Both the position numbers and the translations under genes were made by a program. The notes below the pieces were generated by a model. The model was not told where the DNA came from. It worked only from the letters and a program-made list of their open reading frames with translations, and ran no database searches. Below are positions 14,458-20,574 of a DNA stretch of 20,574 nucleotides, in pieces (position 1 is the stretch's first letter; every line of letters starts with the position of its first letter). This stretch comes from Methanobacteriota archaeon (GTDB lineage Archaea; Thermoplasmatota; Thermoplasmata; RBG-16-68-12), in NCBI GenBank assembly GCA_005878995.1, contig VBME01000015.1, forward strand, positions 1 through 20,574. The letters are read 5' to 3'.

Positions 14458-15083
14458 AGGCGCTTCGCGAGTTCGGCGATCTTCGCGCTCGCTCCGCCTT
14501 TGATCGGCGTGCCGTGCCCCATGACGACATTTTCGAAATGGAATTTCGCGAGCTTCTTGATCGATTCGCGGTGTTGAGTTGGGTCGACATTGTACTGGTC
14601 CGGCATCGGCCGGAGGCCCGATTCGTTGTTCACGGCGTCGCCTGCGATGCAGAAGGAACGCGATTCATCGAGGAGCGACATGCTGCCGCGCGTGTGACCC
14701 GGCGTGAAGATCATCCGCAAACCGTCGTGGACCTGTCCGTCGTCGAGGGGTACGTCCACCACGGTGCCGGGATGGCGCTGGATGCCGGGCGGTCCGTCGT
14801 AGACGCGCTTGCGGGCGATGAACTCCGCTTCGACCCGCGACGAGGCGACTTTCGCGGGCGAACCGTGCTTGATGGCCGCGAGCCCGCCGACGTGGTCCGG
14901 GTGGGTATGGGTGATGAAGATCGTCGAGAGGTCTTTCGGCTTCACTTTGATCCGCGAAAGGTAGTCGAGGACTTTCCCCGCATCCGCGTCCGCGGACGTG
15001 TCGACGAGTACGAGCCGATCGTCGACGAGCAAGGTCGTCGTCGCATACGTCTCGATCACGTGGACGCCCTTCAGGAATTCCAT
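14454..15083 (-). CDS. Metallo-beta-lactamase fold hydrolase (glyoxalase II-like)
   Basis: From ATG 15083 the protein has 209 residues. It carries the metallo-beta-lactamase motif HTHPDHVGG (His59, His61, Asp63, His64), then TPGHTRGSMSLL (His130), AGDAV (Asp149) and VVMGHGTP (His190), a complete two-metal site. It resembles small single-domain hydrolases such as glyoxalase II or lactonase relatives; the substrate is unknown. A longer frame to 15155 exists, but the extra 24 residues are not family-like, and a box GGAATAAGTCC (about 15117-15127) predicts transcription start near 15096, leaving 13 nt before ATG 15083. It is divergent from the M20 peptidase gene and followed by the subtilase in the same direction, which has its own promoter. 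Confidence 0.92.
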   Translation of the reverse strand: MEFLKGVHVIETYATTTLLVDDRLVLVDTSADADAGKVLDYLSRIKVKPKDLSTIFITHTHPDHVGGLAAIKHGSPAKVASSRVEAEFIARKRVYDGPPGIQRHPGTVVDVPLDDGQVHDGLRMIFTPGHTRGSMSLLDESRSFCIAGDAVNNESGLRPMPDQYNVDPTQHRESIKKLAKFHFENVVMGHGTPIKGGASAKIAELAKRL

Positions 15084-15164
15084 CGTCCCGCCCGAGGAGC
15101 CGACGACTGTCCGCGGACTTATTCCTTTCGTGCGTTGCGTCGCAGCACGATGCAACTCGTGGGG

Positions 15165-15173
15165 TTCTTATGG
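15165..15173 (+). promoter_or_regulatory. TATA-like box of the M20 peptidase gene, overlapping an upstream ATG
   Basis: TTCTTATGG is centred about 28 nt before GTG 15197. The ATG at 15170 lies inside the box, which argues against it being the real start. Confidence 0.5.
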
Positions 15174-15196
15174 GGCGGCCGACTTACCCGCTGCGG

Positions 15197-16561
15197 GTGC
15201 GGAGCATAGCGCTCACGGATGTCCTGGCCCGCGTCGAGGCCGACTCGGAGAAAGCCCTCGAAGTCCTCAAGGAATACGTCCGATTCCCGACGATCTCGGC
15301 CCACAAGCGGGCCCAGCCGGAGACGGCCGCCTTCGTGCGGCGGCTCCTCGCCGAGAACGGCTTCGAGGCCCGCGAGGTCCCGACGGAGGGCGGCCCGAAC
15401 GTCGTCTTCGGCCAGATGATCGTCGACGAACGCAAGCCGACGCTGCTGATGTACCAGCACTACGACGTCCAGCCCGTCGACCCGTTGAACGAATGGAAGC
15501 GGGATCCGTTCGATCCCACGATCCAGGACGGCAAATTCTGGGGTCGCGGCTGCGCGGACACGAAAGGCAACCTGATCATGCAGCTCCTCGCGGTCCAAGC
15601 GTGGCAGTCCGTCGAAGGGCGGCCTCCCATCAATCTGAAGTTCGTCGTCGAGGGGGAGGAAGAGGTCGGGAGCCCGCATTTCGCCTCCTTCGTGAACGCG
15701 AACAAGGACATCCTGGGCGCGGAGGGCGCGACGATCGAGGGCGGCGATCACCTCCACGAGGGCACGCCGAAGATCGAGCTCGGATGCAAAGGCATCCTCT
15801 ACGTCGAGATGACCAGCCGCACCGCGAAGGTGGACCAGCACTCCTCGTACGCGGCAATCGCGCCGAACCCTGCGTGGCGACTGATCCACGCGCTCATGAC
15901 GTTACGCGACGCGAAGGGTCGGATCAAGATCGCCGGCTGGTACGCCGACGCACGGCGTCCGAGCGCCCGCGAGTTGCGGTACCTGCGCGCGAGTGCGTTC
16001 AAGGCGGAGGCCCTCAAAGAGTTCTGGGGCGTCTCCGAATTCATCGGCGGCGGGAGCGATTTCGAACTGCTCCGGCGCCTGATCTATTCCCCGACTTGCA
16101 CGATTTGCGGCTTCGTGAGCGGGTACATCGAGCAGGGCACGAAGACCGTGAACCCCGCGGTCGCGAAAGCGAAGATCGACTTCCGACTCGTTCCGAATAT
16201 GACTCAGGAGAAGCAGCTCGCGAAACTCCGGGAGCATCTGACTTCGAAGGGGTTCGGCGACATCGAGCTCTCTCCCGCGAAGGAGTCCCTCGAGTCCGCC
16301 GCCATCTCCCTGAGCGCGCGGGTCGTGAAAGCCGCGATCAAGGGCTCCGTCGATGCGTACGGGCGGGAGCCGGAGGTCTGGCCTTGGTCTCCGGGCGCCT
16401 CCGCCCATGGGTTCTTCAACAAGGTCGTCGGCGTGCCATCGATTTCCGGCCCCGGGGTTTCGTACGACGGCTCGAACTACCATGCGCCGAACGAGCACTT
16501 CCGCCTCCCGGATTTCGTCGGCGGTGCGAAGCACATGGCCGCGATGTTTGCCCGGATGTGA
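15197..16561 (+). CDS. M20 family metallopeptidase (CNDP-like dipeptidase)
   Basis: An M20 peptidase of about 454 residues from GTG 15197 (463 from ATG 15170). Two-metal ligands are visible, numbered from the GTG: His88 and Asp90 (MYQHYDVQPVDPLNEW), Asp121 (WGRGCADTKGN), Glu155-Glu156 (VVEGEEEVGSP) and His429 (NYHAPNEHF). The motif NEWKRDPFDP is typical of the carnosinase/CNDP2-like branch, which cleaves dipeptides in the cytoplasm; there is no signal peptide. GTG 15197 puts 30 residues before FPTIS, as usual for the family, and agrees with the promoter; the longer start adds GRPTYPLRV. A dimerisation lid is inserted between the metal halves. It probably finishes peptide breakdown started by the exported subtilase, which is inference. 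Confidence 0.92.
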   Translation: MRSIALTDVLARVEADSEKALEVLKEYVRFPTISAHKRAQPETAAFVRRLLAENGFEAREVPTEGGPNVVFGQMIVDERKPTLLMYQHYDVQPVDPLNEWKRDPFDPTIQDGKFWGRGCADTKGNLIMQLLAVQAWQSVEGRPPINLKFVVEGEEEVGSPHFASFVNANKDILGAEGATIEGGDHLHEGTPKIELGCKGILYVEMTSRTAKVDQHSSYAAIAPNPAWRLIHALMTLRDAKGRIKIAGWYADARRPSARELRYLRASAFKAEALKEFWGVSEFIGGGSDFELLRRLIYSPTCTICGFVSGYIEQGTKTVNPAVAKAKIDFRLVPNMTQEKQLAKLREHLTSKGFGDIELSPAKESLESAAISLSARVVKAAIKGSVDAYGREPEVWPWSPGASAHGFFNKVVGVPSISGPGVSYDGSNYHAPNEHFRLPDFVGGAKHMAAMFARM

Positions 16562-16607
16562 GCGGGCGCGGGGTCGCCTCGACCGGGAGGGGAACGGCCC
16601 CACAAAC

Positions 16608-16615
16608 CCTTAAGG
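16608..16615 (+). promoter_or_regulatory. Putative TATA-like box of the Rieske-like gene
   Basis: CCTTAAGG is centred about 28 nt before ATG 16640. The same octamer precedes the winged-helix gene at a similar distance. Confidence 0.45.
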
Positions 16616-16639
16616 CCCCCCGGGAGTTCGCCCCGCGCA

Positions 16640-16960
16640 ATGGACACGGATGTCAACCTCTGCAAGGTCGAGGACATCTCGGACGGCGGGATGAAACACT
16701 TCGAGATCATGGGGTACGACATCCTCGTCGTGCGGCTCGAGGACCGCTTTTTCTGCGTGGATGCGGCTTGCACGTACAAGTGGGCCATGCTGACGGACGG
16801 ACTCGTGGACCGGGACAAGCTCGTGATCACGTGCAAAGACTGTAGCGGATCGTGGGACCTTCAGACCGGACAGCCGCGAGGGTCCCCGGCGAAGTTCCCC
16901 TTGACCGTGTACCGCGCCGAAGCGGTGGGCGACGACCTAATCGTGACGTTCACGTACTGA
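16640..16960 (+). CDS. Rieske-fold protein with altered cluster ligands (four cysteines instead of two Cys and two His)
   Basis: The 106 residues follow the small Rieske ferredoxin pattern: an N-terminal strand set, a cluster loop in FFCVDAACTYKWAMLTDG, a second loop in LVITCKDCSGSWDLQTGQPR and the closing strand PLTVYRAEAVGDDLIVTFTY. Canonical Rieske sites read Cys-x-His and Cys-x-x-His. Here the first reads Cys44-Thr-Tyr46 and the second Cys65-Lys-Asp-Cys68, so both histidines are replaced; Cys39 is nearby. Four cysteines (39, 44, 65, 68) could hold zinc, a rubredoxin-like iron or a ferredoxin-type [2Fe-2S] centre instead of a Rieske cluster. The surrounding SGSWDLQTGQPRGSPA keeps the family shape, so the fold assignment is good. 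ATG 16640 is leaderless or nearly so. There is no oxygenase partner nearby. Confidence 0.85.
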   Translation: MDTDVNLCKVEDISDGGMKHFEIMGYDILVVRLEDRFFCVDAACTYKWAMLTDGLVDRDKLVITCKDCSGSWDLQTGQPRGSPAKFPLTVYRAEAVGDDLIVTFTY

Positions 16961-17021
16961 CGCCGTCCACGTACGCGCGTGCGAATTGGCGAGAAAAGGC
17001 TTATCAACGAGCGGTCCCTCG

Positions 17022-17056
17022 CTCGGTTCGTCCGTCAATTCCCGTGATGAACCGAG
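17022..17056 (+). repeat. Inverted repeat near the start of the small-protein transcript
   Basis: CTCGGTTC (17022-17029) and GAACCGAG (17049-17056) are perfect 8-bp arms with a 19-nt spacer. The predicted transcription start falls at the first arm, so this could be an operator or part of a leader hairpin. Confidence 0.4.
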
Positions 17057-17105
17057 TCGGCCGCATCGCGCACCGACCACGTTCTCATCGAGCGTTGAGG
17101 CGGTG

Positions 17106-17342
17106 ATGACGATGCCCGACGACAAGGACCAGCAGTTCACGCGTATGTGGAACGAAGAGAACAAGTCGAAGCGGGAAAAGTTCCGAAACCTGATGAAATC
17201 GAAGCTCGACGTCCTGCATGTCGAGGTCACGGAGGAGAACGCCCGCGCGTTTTGGAACGGCCGACTCGCGGTCCGCCAGCCCGAGCGTCTCTACCAGATT
17301 CCGGAGCGATCGGAGGAACGTCGCCCCCCGCGGCGCCGTTGA
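17106..17342 (+). CDS. Small charged protein of unknown function, 78 residues
   Basis: I do not recognise this protein. It is hydrophilic and probably helical at the start (DDKDQQFTRMWNEENKSKRE, then KFRNLMKSKLDVLHVEVTEE), followed by NARAFWNGRLAVRQPERLYQ and a basic Arg/Pro-rich tail (EERRPPRRR), which hints at nucleic-acid or acidic-partner binding. The frame is open back to 16986, but the upstream part looks non-coding. ATG 17106 is chosen because GAGG (17097-17100) lies 5 nt before it; ATG 17112 is an alternative. A box GCTTATCAA (16999-17007) would start transcription near 17029, giving a leader of about 75 nt. It ends in a convergent gap that carries two hairpins. Confidence 0.62.
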   Translation: MTMPDDKDQQFTRMWNEENKSKREKFRNLMKSKLDVLHVEVTEENARAFWNGRLAVRQPERLYQIPERSEERRPPRRR

Positions 17343-17379
17343 CGGGACCCAGTCTCGATCCCAAAGGATACCCCGTGCT

Positions 17380-17397
17380 GGAGCGCTCTAGCGCTCC
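17380..17397. repeat. Perfect 8-2-8 inverted repeat downstream of the small-protein gene
   Basis: GGAGCGCT-CT-AGCGCTCC can form a 7-bp stem with a TCTA loop. It lies 38 bp after the stop at 17342 and may help end the plus-strand transcript; no T-run follows on that strand. Confidence 0.65.
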
Positions 17398-17410
17398 CGC
17401 TCATGAAGGC

Positions 17411-17440
17411 GAAAAAATGGGCCCTGGCCCGAAGGCCAGG
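17411..17440 (-). terminator. UUCG hairpin plus T-tract, terminator of the OB-fold gene
   Basis: On the minus strand CCTGGCC-TTCG-GGCCAGG forms a perfect 7-bp stem closed by a C(UUCG)G tetraloop, one of the most stable RNA loops, followed by GCCCA and six T. It lies 21 bp beyond the stop of the OB-fold gene, exactly where a terminator is expected. Confidence 0.7.
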
Positions 17441-17460
17441 AAGAAGAAAATCGATTTCGC

Positions 17461-17976
17461 TCAGTACCGGCGCCGACCGCGGTCCCGTCGGTCCCGGTCC
17501 CGGCTGCCGCCGCCACTGCGGTTGCCGCTGAAGGTCCCGAACTCGAACTGCCGGTCTCCGCCAGTGCGCTCCCGTCGCTCGCCGCTGTAGCCACCGCTTC
17601 GGTAGCGCGGCTCGCGCTCGTACTCCACCGCGCTGACGTCCAGGGCGGTGTTGACGGTCTCGATGGCCTGGTCCGACTTCGTCATCGTGCCGTACTTTCC
17701 GACGTTCAGCCGGATGTGGCCCCGCACGAGGGTGACGTAGCCGTTGTCGATCAAGAGCGTCTCATCCTTGTGGACGTTCCCGATCTGGTCATTCCAGAGC
17801 GTCAGGAGGACCGTGCCGGTCTCGTCACCGACCGTCGCCTCGACGAGCTTTCGTGCTTCGCCGAACTTCGACGTGATCTCTCGCTCTTCGCTCAATCCGA
17901 GGACCTTGACTCGAACGTTCACCTGTTTGGTGGACGGGGTCAGGTCCTTCACTTTGGTCATTGCCTTGTCTTCCAT
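17461..17976 (-). CDS. Single-strand nucleic-acid-binding OB-fold protein (SOSS-B/RPA-like) with RG-rich tail
   Basis: The 171 residues contain one OB fold at about 6-105: KVKDLTPSTKQVNVRVKVLG, then VEATVGDETGTVLLTLWNDQ and LLIDNGYVTLVRGHIRLNVG, the pattern of archaeal single-OB SSB/RPA proteins related to human SOSS-B1. After ALDVSAVEYEREPRYRS the rest (about 120-171) is a disordered tail rich in Arg, Gly, Ser and Asp (SGGYSGERRERTGGDRQ, then GSRDRDRRDRGRRRY), with an aromatic patch (FEFGTFSG). It likely coats ssDNA or RNA in repair or replication; the tail may bind RNA or partners. ATG 17976 is given; ATG 17961 (MTKVKDL) is closer to family starts. The promoter is unclear; GGTTTTTCC near 18023 is a candidate. 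A strong terminator follows. Confidence 0.9.
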   Translation of the reverse strand: MEDKAMTKVKDLTPSTKQVNVRVKVLGLSEEREITSKFGEARKLVEATVGDETGTVLLTLWNDQIGNVHKDETLLIDNGYVTLVRGHIRLNVGKYGTMTKSDQAIETVNTALDVSAVEYEREPRYRSGGYSGERRERTGGDRQFEFGTFSGNRSGGGSRDRDRRDRGRRRY

Positions 17977-18077
17977 GTTCTCACTTCTGCCGACACAAGC
18001 CGCCGAGTCGCAAAGGCCGGAAAAACCGTCACCAGGCGAATTCAGACGATGTGGGCTGTGTCCCGTTTACGAGCCCC

Positions 18078-18087
18078 TCCTATAAAA
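18078..18087 (+). promoter_or_regulatory. Strong upstream TATA box ahead of moaA
   Basis: TCCTATAAAA is the best TATA match in the window and predicts transcription start near 18109, about 110 nt before the preferred moaA ATG and 23 nt before an in-frame ATG at 18132. Confidence 0.65.
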
Positions 18088-18184
18088 ACGTTCGGAGCGG
18101 AGCGGCGCGACGAACCACCTCGTTCGAATGAATGTCCGCACGAACGTCGCAACCCCTCGAGCGGGATCACGTCGGCGACGCCAA

Positions 18185-18192
18185 CTATTTAG
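18185..18192 (+). promoter_or_regulatory. Second TATA box directly ahead of moaA
   Basis: CTATTTAG is centred about 30 nt before ATG 18219, giving a nearly leaderless mRNA. It supports the internal start. Confidence 0.55.
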
Positions 18193-18218
18193 CGCGTCCT
18201 CGGGTTCTCTGCGCGCTC

Positions 18219-19193
18219 ATGCTGGTCGACGCCTTCGGACGTGAGGTGACGGACATCCGCGTCAGCGTCACGAAGCGATGCAATTTCGGCTGCATTTACT
18301 GCCACGATGAGGGCCTCGGTCCCATCTTGAGGCCGCGAATGCCCCATGAGGACGAGATGTCCGCGGAGGAGATTGAACGGCTCCTCCGCGTCGCGCGCGA
18401 ATTCGGCATTCGGTCCGTGAAATTCACGGGCGGGGAGCCGCTCGTTCGTCTGGACATGGAGGAGATCATCGATCGTTCCGTTCGCCAGATTCCCGACGTG
18501 TCGATGACGACGAACGGATCGATGCTTGCGAAGCGCGCGGAGGGGCTGCGTGCCGCTGGGTTGAAGCGCGTGAACGTCTCCGTCGACTCCCTCGATCCCG
18601 CCGCGTTCCGGGACATCCGGAAGGGCGAGCTGGCACCCGTCCTCCGAGGAATCCGGGAGGCGCTCCGAGTTGGGTTGAAGCCCGTCAAGCTGAACATGGT
18701 CGTGTTCAAACAGACGCTCCCGCACATCCCCCGGATGATCGAGTACATCTCCGACGGCGACGGCCTGAAGCTCCAGTTGATCCAGTTCATGCCGGAACTC
18801 GTCGGCCAAGAAGATTGGATGGTCGACATCGACGCACTCAAGAAGTGGCTCGAGGTTCGCGCCGACAAGATCCTCGTGCGGGAGATGCACCACCGCCGGA
18901 TCTATATCTTCAACGGCGCGGAGGTCGAAGTCGTGGACCCGGTGTACAACGCAGAGTTCTGCATGAACTGCCACAGGATCCGCGTCACACACCAAGGTGA
19001 GTTGAAAGGGTGCTTGAATCGGAACGATGACCTCATCCCGACCCGCGGCCTCGATGACGATGGCCTGCGCGAAGCCTTCCGAGGCGTCGTCGCAAACCGC
19101 GTCCCGTACTACGGCGCGTATGTGAAAGATTTCCCGCGACGCGATTCGCGGGCCGCCGTGCCGATCGAATTCCCCGCGATTCCGGCTGCCTGA
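18219..19193 (+). CDS. moaA: GTP 3',8-cyclase MoaA, molybdenum cofactor synthesis (radical SAM)
   Basis: From ATG 18219 the protein has 324 residues. It performs the first step of molybdopterin synthesis, rearranging GTP with S-adenosylmethionine. The radical-SAM cluster motif is CNFGCIYCHDEG (Cys21, Cys25, Cys28), the SAM-binding GGEP lies at residues 71-74 (VKFTGGEPLVRLDMEE), and the second cluster is CMNCHRIRVTHQGELKGC (Cys248, Cys251, Cys265), the MoaA-specific C-x2-C-x13-C. The two C-terminal glycines of bacterial MoaA are not seen; the end reads EFPAIPAA. An in-frame ATG at 18132 would add 29 unrelated-looking residues (SARTSQPLERDHVGDANY and so on); both starts have their own TATA box. 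No other cofactor gene is adjacent. It is divergent from the OB-fold gene. Confidence 0.92.
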   Translation: MLVDAFGREVTDIRVSVTKRCNFGCIYCHDEGLGPILRPRMPHEDEMSAEEIERLLRVAREFGIRSVKFTGGEPLVRLDMEEIIDRSVRQIPDVSMTTNGSMLAKRAEGLRAAGLKRVNVSVDSLDPAAFRDIRKGELAPVLRGIREALRVGLKPVKLNMVVFKQTLPHIPRMIEYISDGDGLKLQLIQFMPELVGQEDWMVDIDALKKWLEVRADKILVREMHHRRIYIFNGAEVEVVDPVYNAEFCMNCHRIRVTHQGELKGCLNRNDDLIPTRGLDDDGLREAFRGVVANRVPYYGAYVKDFPRRDSRAAVPIEFPAIPAA

Positions 19194-19212
19194 GGCCTCG
19201 GTCAGAATCCTC

Positions 19213-19218
19213 AAATAG
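19213..19218 (+). promoter_or_regulatory. TATA-like box of the permease gene
   Basis: AAATAG, within TCAAATAGCC, is centred 26 nt before GTG 19241, so the mRNA is predicted to start at the start codon. Confidence 0.5.
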
Positions 19219-19240
19219 CCTCGCGGAATGCGTCGCCCGC

Positions 19241-20574
19241 GTGAAGGTTTTCAAGGGCCTCGACGTCATCGCGGCCGAGTACAAGGCGACGGACCAAGTG
19301 CCCGCGGAGGCCCGCGCCTTCAGCGGATGGGATCAGTTCGCCCTCTGGTTCGCGGCGGCGTCATTGCCTGCGGCGTGGCTGTACGGCGGCTACATGACGG
19401 GCGCCTACGGCCTCCCTGGGGCCTTTGCCCTCATCTTCCTTGTCTCCACGCTTACGTTCATCCCATGGGCCCTCATCGGCTACATCGCCGCAGATAAGGG
19501 CGCGTCGTCCGTGTCTCTTCTCCGGCCCGCGTTCGGATTACGAGGGAGCAAGCTGCCGTCCGTCTTCTACCTCTTTTTCGGGTACGGCTGGGCCGCGGTG
19601 AACGTGTTCATCGCGGCGATCTCGATGTCGTTCGTCTTCAACCTCACACTCGGCTGGCCCGACGCGTTCCACACCCCCGCGGGGTCCCCGATCAACTACT
19701 ATCTCGTGCCGTCGATTCTCCTCATCTGCCTCCTGCAGGGATTCTTCGCCACCGCGGGCCATCGCGCGATTCGATATCTGAACTGGGCTTCCACGATCGC
19801 CCTTGTCGTCTTGGGGGCTTACGCGTCGTACATCGTGCTGAAGGATTTCGACTTCGGACAGCTGTGGGCCTGGCGGCCCGCGCAACCGCTGTCCTTCACA
19901 TTCACGGCCGGCGCCCTTGGGACCGGATTCACGTATACGCTCACGTTCCCGCTCCTACTCGACCTTTTGATCGCCTACAACTGGACCTGGGAATTCATCG
20001 GGGATTTCAGCCGGTTTGCACGGTCCAAGAAAGCGGGGACCTGGGGGCCGTTCGCGGGGGCGTCTCTGGCTCAATACTGGTTCTTCTCCGTCGGCGCGCT
20101 GATGACGGTCGCGTTCCTCGTCACCGCGCCGGCAGGCTCCGTGAACTTCGCGGCGATTTCGGATCCGAGCTACAAGGCGACACAACTCGGGTTCGGCCTC
20201 GGGGCGTACCTGATTATCCTGTTCGCGACGATCTCCACGAATGCCGGCAATATCTACGCATCCGCGCTCGGAATCAGCAACATCGCAACGCGGTGGAAAG
20301 CCTCGTTGCGAAGGCTCCTCCTCCTGTCCTCGATCATCGTCGTCCCGCTCGCGCTCCTCCCATTGCTTGAAACGAACTTCGTCTTCACGTACATCTTCTT
20401 CCTCGACTTCCTCGGAGCGATTGTTGTGCCGCTATGGACTCTCACCCTCGTGGATTATTTCCTCGTGAAGGCGCGTCGCTACCACGACGACCTGTTCGCG
20501 CAGGAAGGCGGCCACTATTGGTACCGCGGTGGATGGAATTGGCCCGCGGTCGTCACTCTCCTGAGCGGGACCGC
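19241..20574 (+). CDS. NCS1 family nucleobase permease, cytosine/purine type (3' end missing)
   Basis: The frame from GTG 19241 is open to the right edge (about 444 residues), so the C-terminus is missing. It is a multi-pass membrane protein: after a soluble start (VFKGLDVIAAEYKATDQVPA) come hydrophobic spans beginning FSGWDQFALWFAAASLPAAW. The order of Gly-rich helices and the motif IAYNWTWEFIGDFSRFARS match the NCS1 (cytosine/purine/uracil/allantoin/thiamine) transporters near CodB, where the DFSRFAR motif is typical. The last visible part, YWYRGGWNWPAVVTLLSGT, is the usual sequence before the final helices. NCS1 carriers import nucleobases or related compounds with Na+ or H+; the substrate cannot be fixed from sequence. 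The promoter box at 19213-19218 and GTG give a leaderless start. It follows moaA by 47 bp, with its own promoter. Confidence 0.88.
   Translation, partial: MKVFKGLDVIAAEYKATDQVPAEARAFSGWDQFALWFAAASLPAAWLYGGYMTGAYGLPGAFALIFLVSTLTFIPWALIGYIAADKGASSVSLLRPAFGLRGSKLPSVFYLFFGYGWAAVNVFIAAISMSFVFNLTLGWPDAFHTPAGSPINYYLVPSILLICLLQGFFATAGHRAIRYLNWASTIALVVLGAYASYIVLKDFDFGQLWAWRPAQPLSFTFTAGALGTGFTYTLTFPLLLDLLIAYNWTWEFIGDFSRFARSKKAGTWGPFAGASLAQYWFFSVGALMTVAFLVTAPAGSVNFAAISDPSYKATQLGFGLGAYLIILFATISTNAGNIYASALGISNIATRWKASLRRLLLLSSIIVVPLALLPLLETNFVFTYIFFLDFLGAIVVPLWTLTLVDYFLVKARRYHDDLFAQEGGHYWYRGGWNWPAVVTLLSGT

Noticed and set aside
16986..17105. N-terminal extension of the small unknown protein
   Set aside because: The extension is Ser/Pro/Arg-rich with no ribosome site, and a GAGG motif favours ATG 17106.
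18118..18134. GTTCGAAT resembling a tRNA T-loop
   Set aside because: The flanking bases cannot form the T-stem and no acceptor or anticodon arm is found around it.
18128..18247. Short frame starting ATG 18128 downstream of the strong TATA box
   Set aside because: About 35-40 Arg/Ser-rich codons overlapping the start of moaA in another frame; more likely leader sequence, though a leader peptide is not excluded.

Overview
The window is GC-rich, archaeal-looking DNA. Genes sit singly on alternating strands. Many start codons, several of them GTG or TTG, lie about 26-32 nt downstream of the centre of an isolated AT-rich box, which is the geometry of archaeal TATA promoters with leaderless mRNAs. 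A few genes instead have a longer leader with a Shine-Dalgarno motif. An archaeal-type topoisomerase IA with a C-terminal zinc finger, a SOSS-B/RPA-like OB-fold protein and an archaeal-type MoaA fit an archaeon. A GC-rich, probably heterotrophic member of the Thermoplasmatota is my best guess; the phylum is inference.

Layout. 1-2132 (-): secreted sorbosone/aldose dehydrogenase with a PA14 domain, cut by the left edge. 2265-2855 (-): winged-helix regulator. 2929-4065 (-): M29 aminopeptidase-like protein that seems to lack most metal ligands. 4094-4477 (+): remnant of a GMC oxidoreductase whose two ends are joined in frame. 4464-4805 (-): VOC/glyoxalase-fold protein. 4886-5614 (+) and 5690-6160 (+): nucleotidyltransferase and a DedA-like membrane protein. 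6172-6585 (-): tandem CBS protein. 6720-6899 (+): DUF1059 protein. 6926-8878 (-): topoisomerase IA. 9016-9363 (-): unknown protein. 9461-9613 (-): tiny zinc-ribbon protein. 9680-9845 (+): frameshifted C-terminal relic of a second M29-like gene. 9842-11413 (-): PYROXD2/phytoene-desaturase-like flavoprotein. 11512-12516 (+): homocysteine S-methyltransferase family. 12599-14350 (-): membrane-anchored subtilase with a C-terminal zinc ribbon. 14454-15083 (-): metallo-beta-lactamase hydrolase. 15197-16561 (+): M20 peptidase. 16640-16960 (+): Rieske-fold protein with altered cluster ligands. 17106-17342 (+): small unknown protein. 17461-17976 (-): OB-fold ssDNA-binding protein. 18219-19193 (+): MoaA. 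19241-20574 (+): NCS1 nucleobase permease, cut by the right edge.

There is no obvious operon beyond the nucleotidyltransferase/DedA pair and no single pathway. Protein and peptide breakdown recurs (subtilase, M20, M29-like), as do redox flavoprotein and sugar-dehydrogenase functions, as expected for a peptide- or carbohydrate-degrading heterotroph. No tRNA, rRNA, CRISPR array or insertion sequence was seen, and no gene-free stretch exceeds 300 bases once the two remnants are counted. I found no convincing new multi-gene system. The best leads are single proteins with altered active sites (M29-like, Rieske-like), two decayed genes, the subtilase/zinc-ribbon architecture, the moaA leader, and promoter geometry that moves several start codons.
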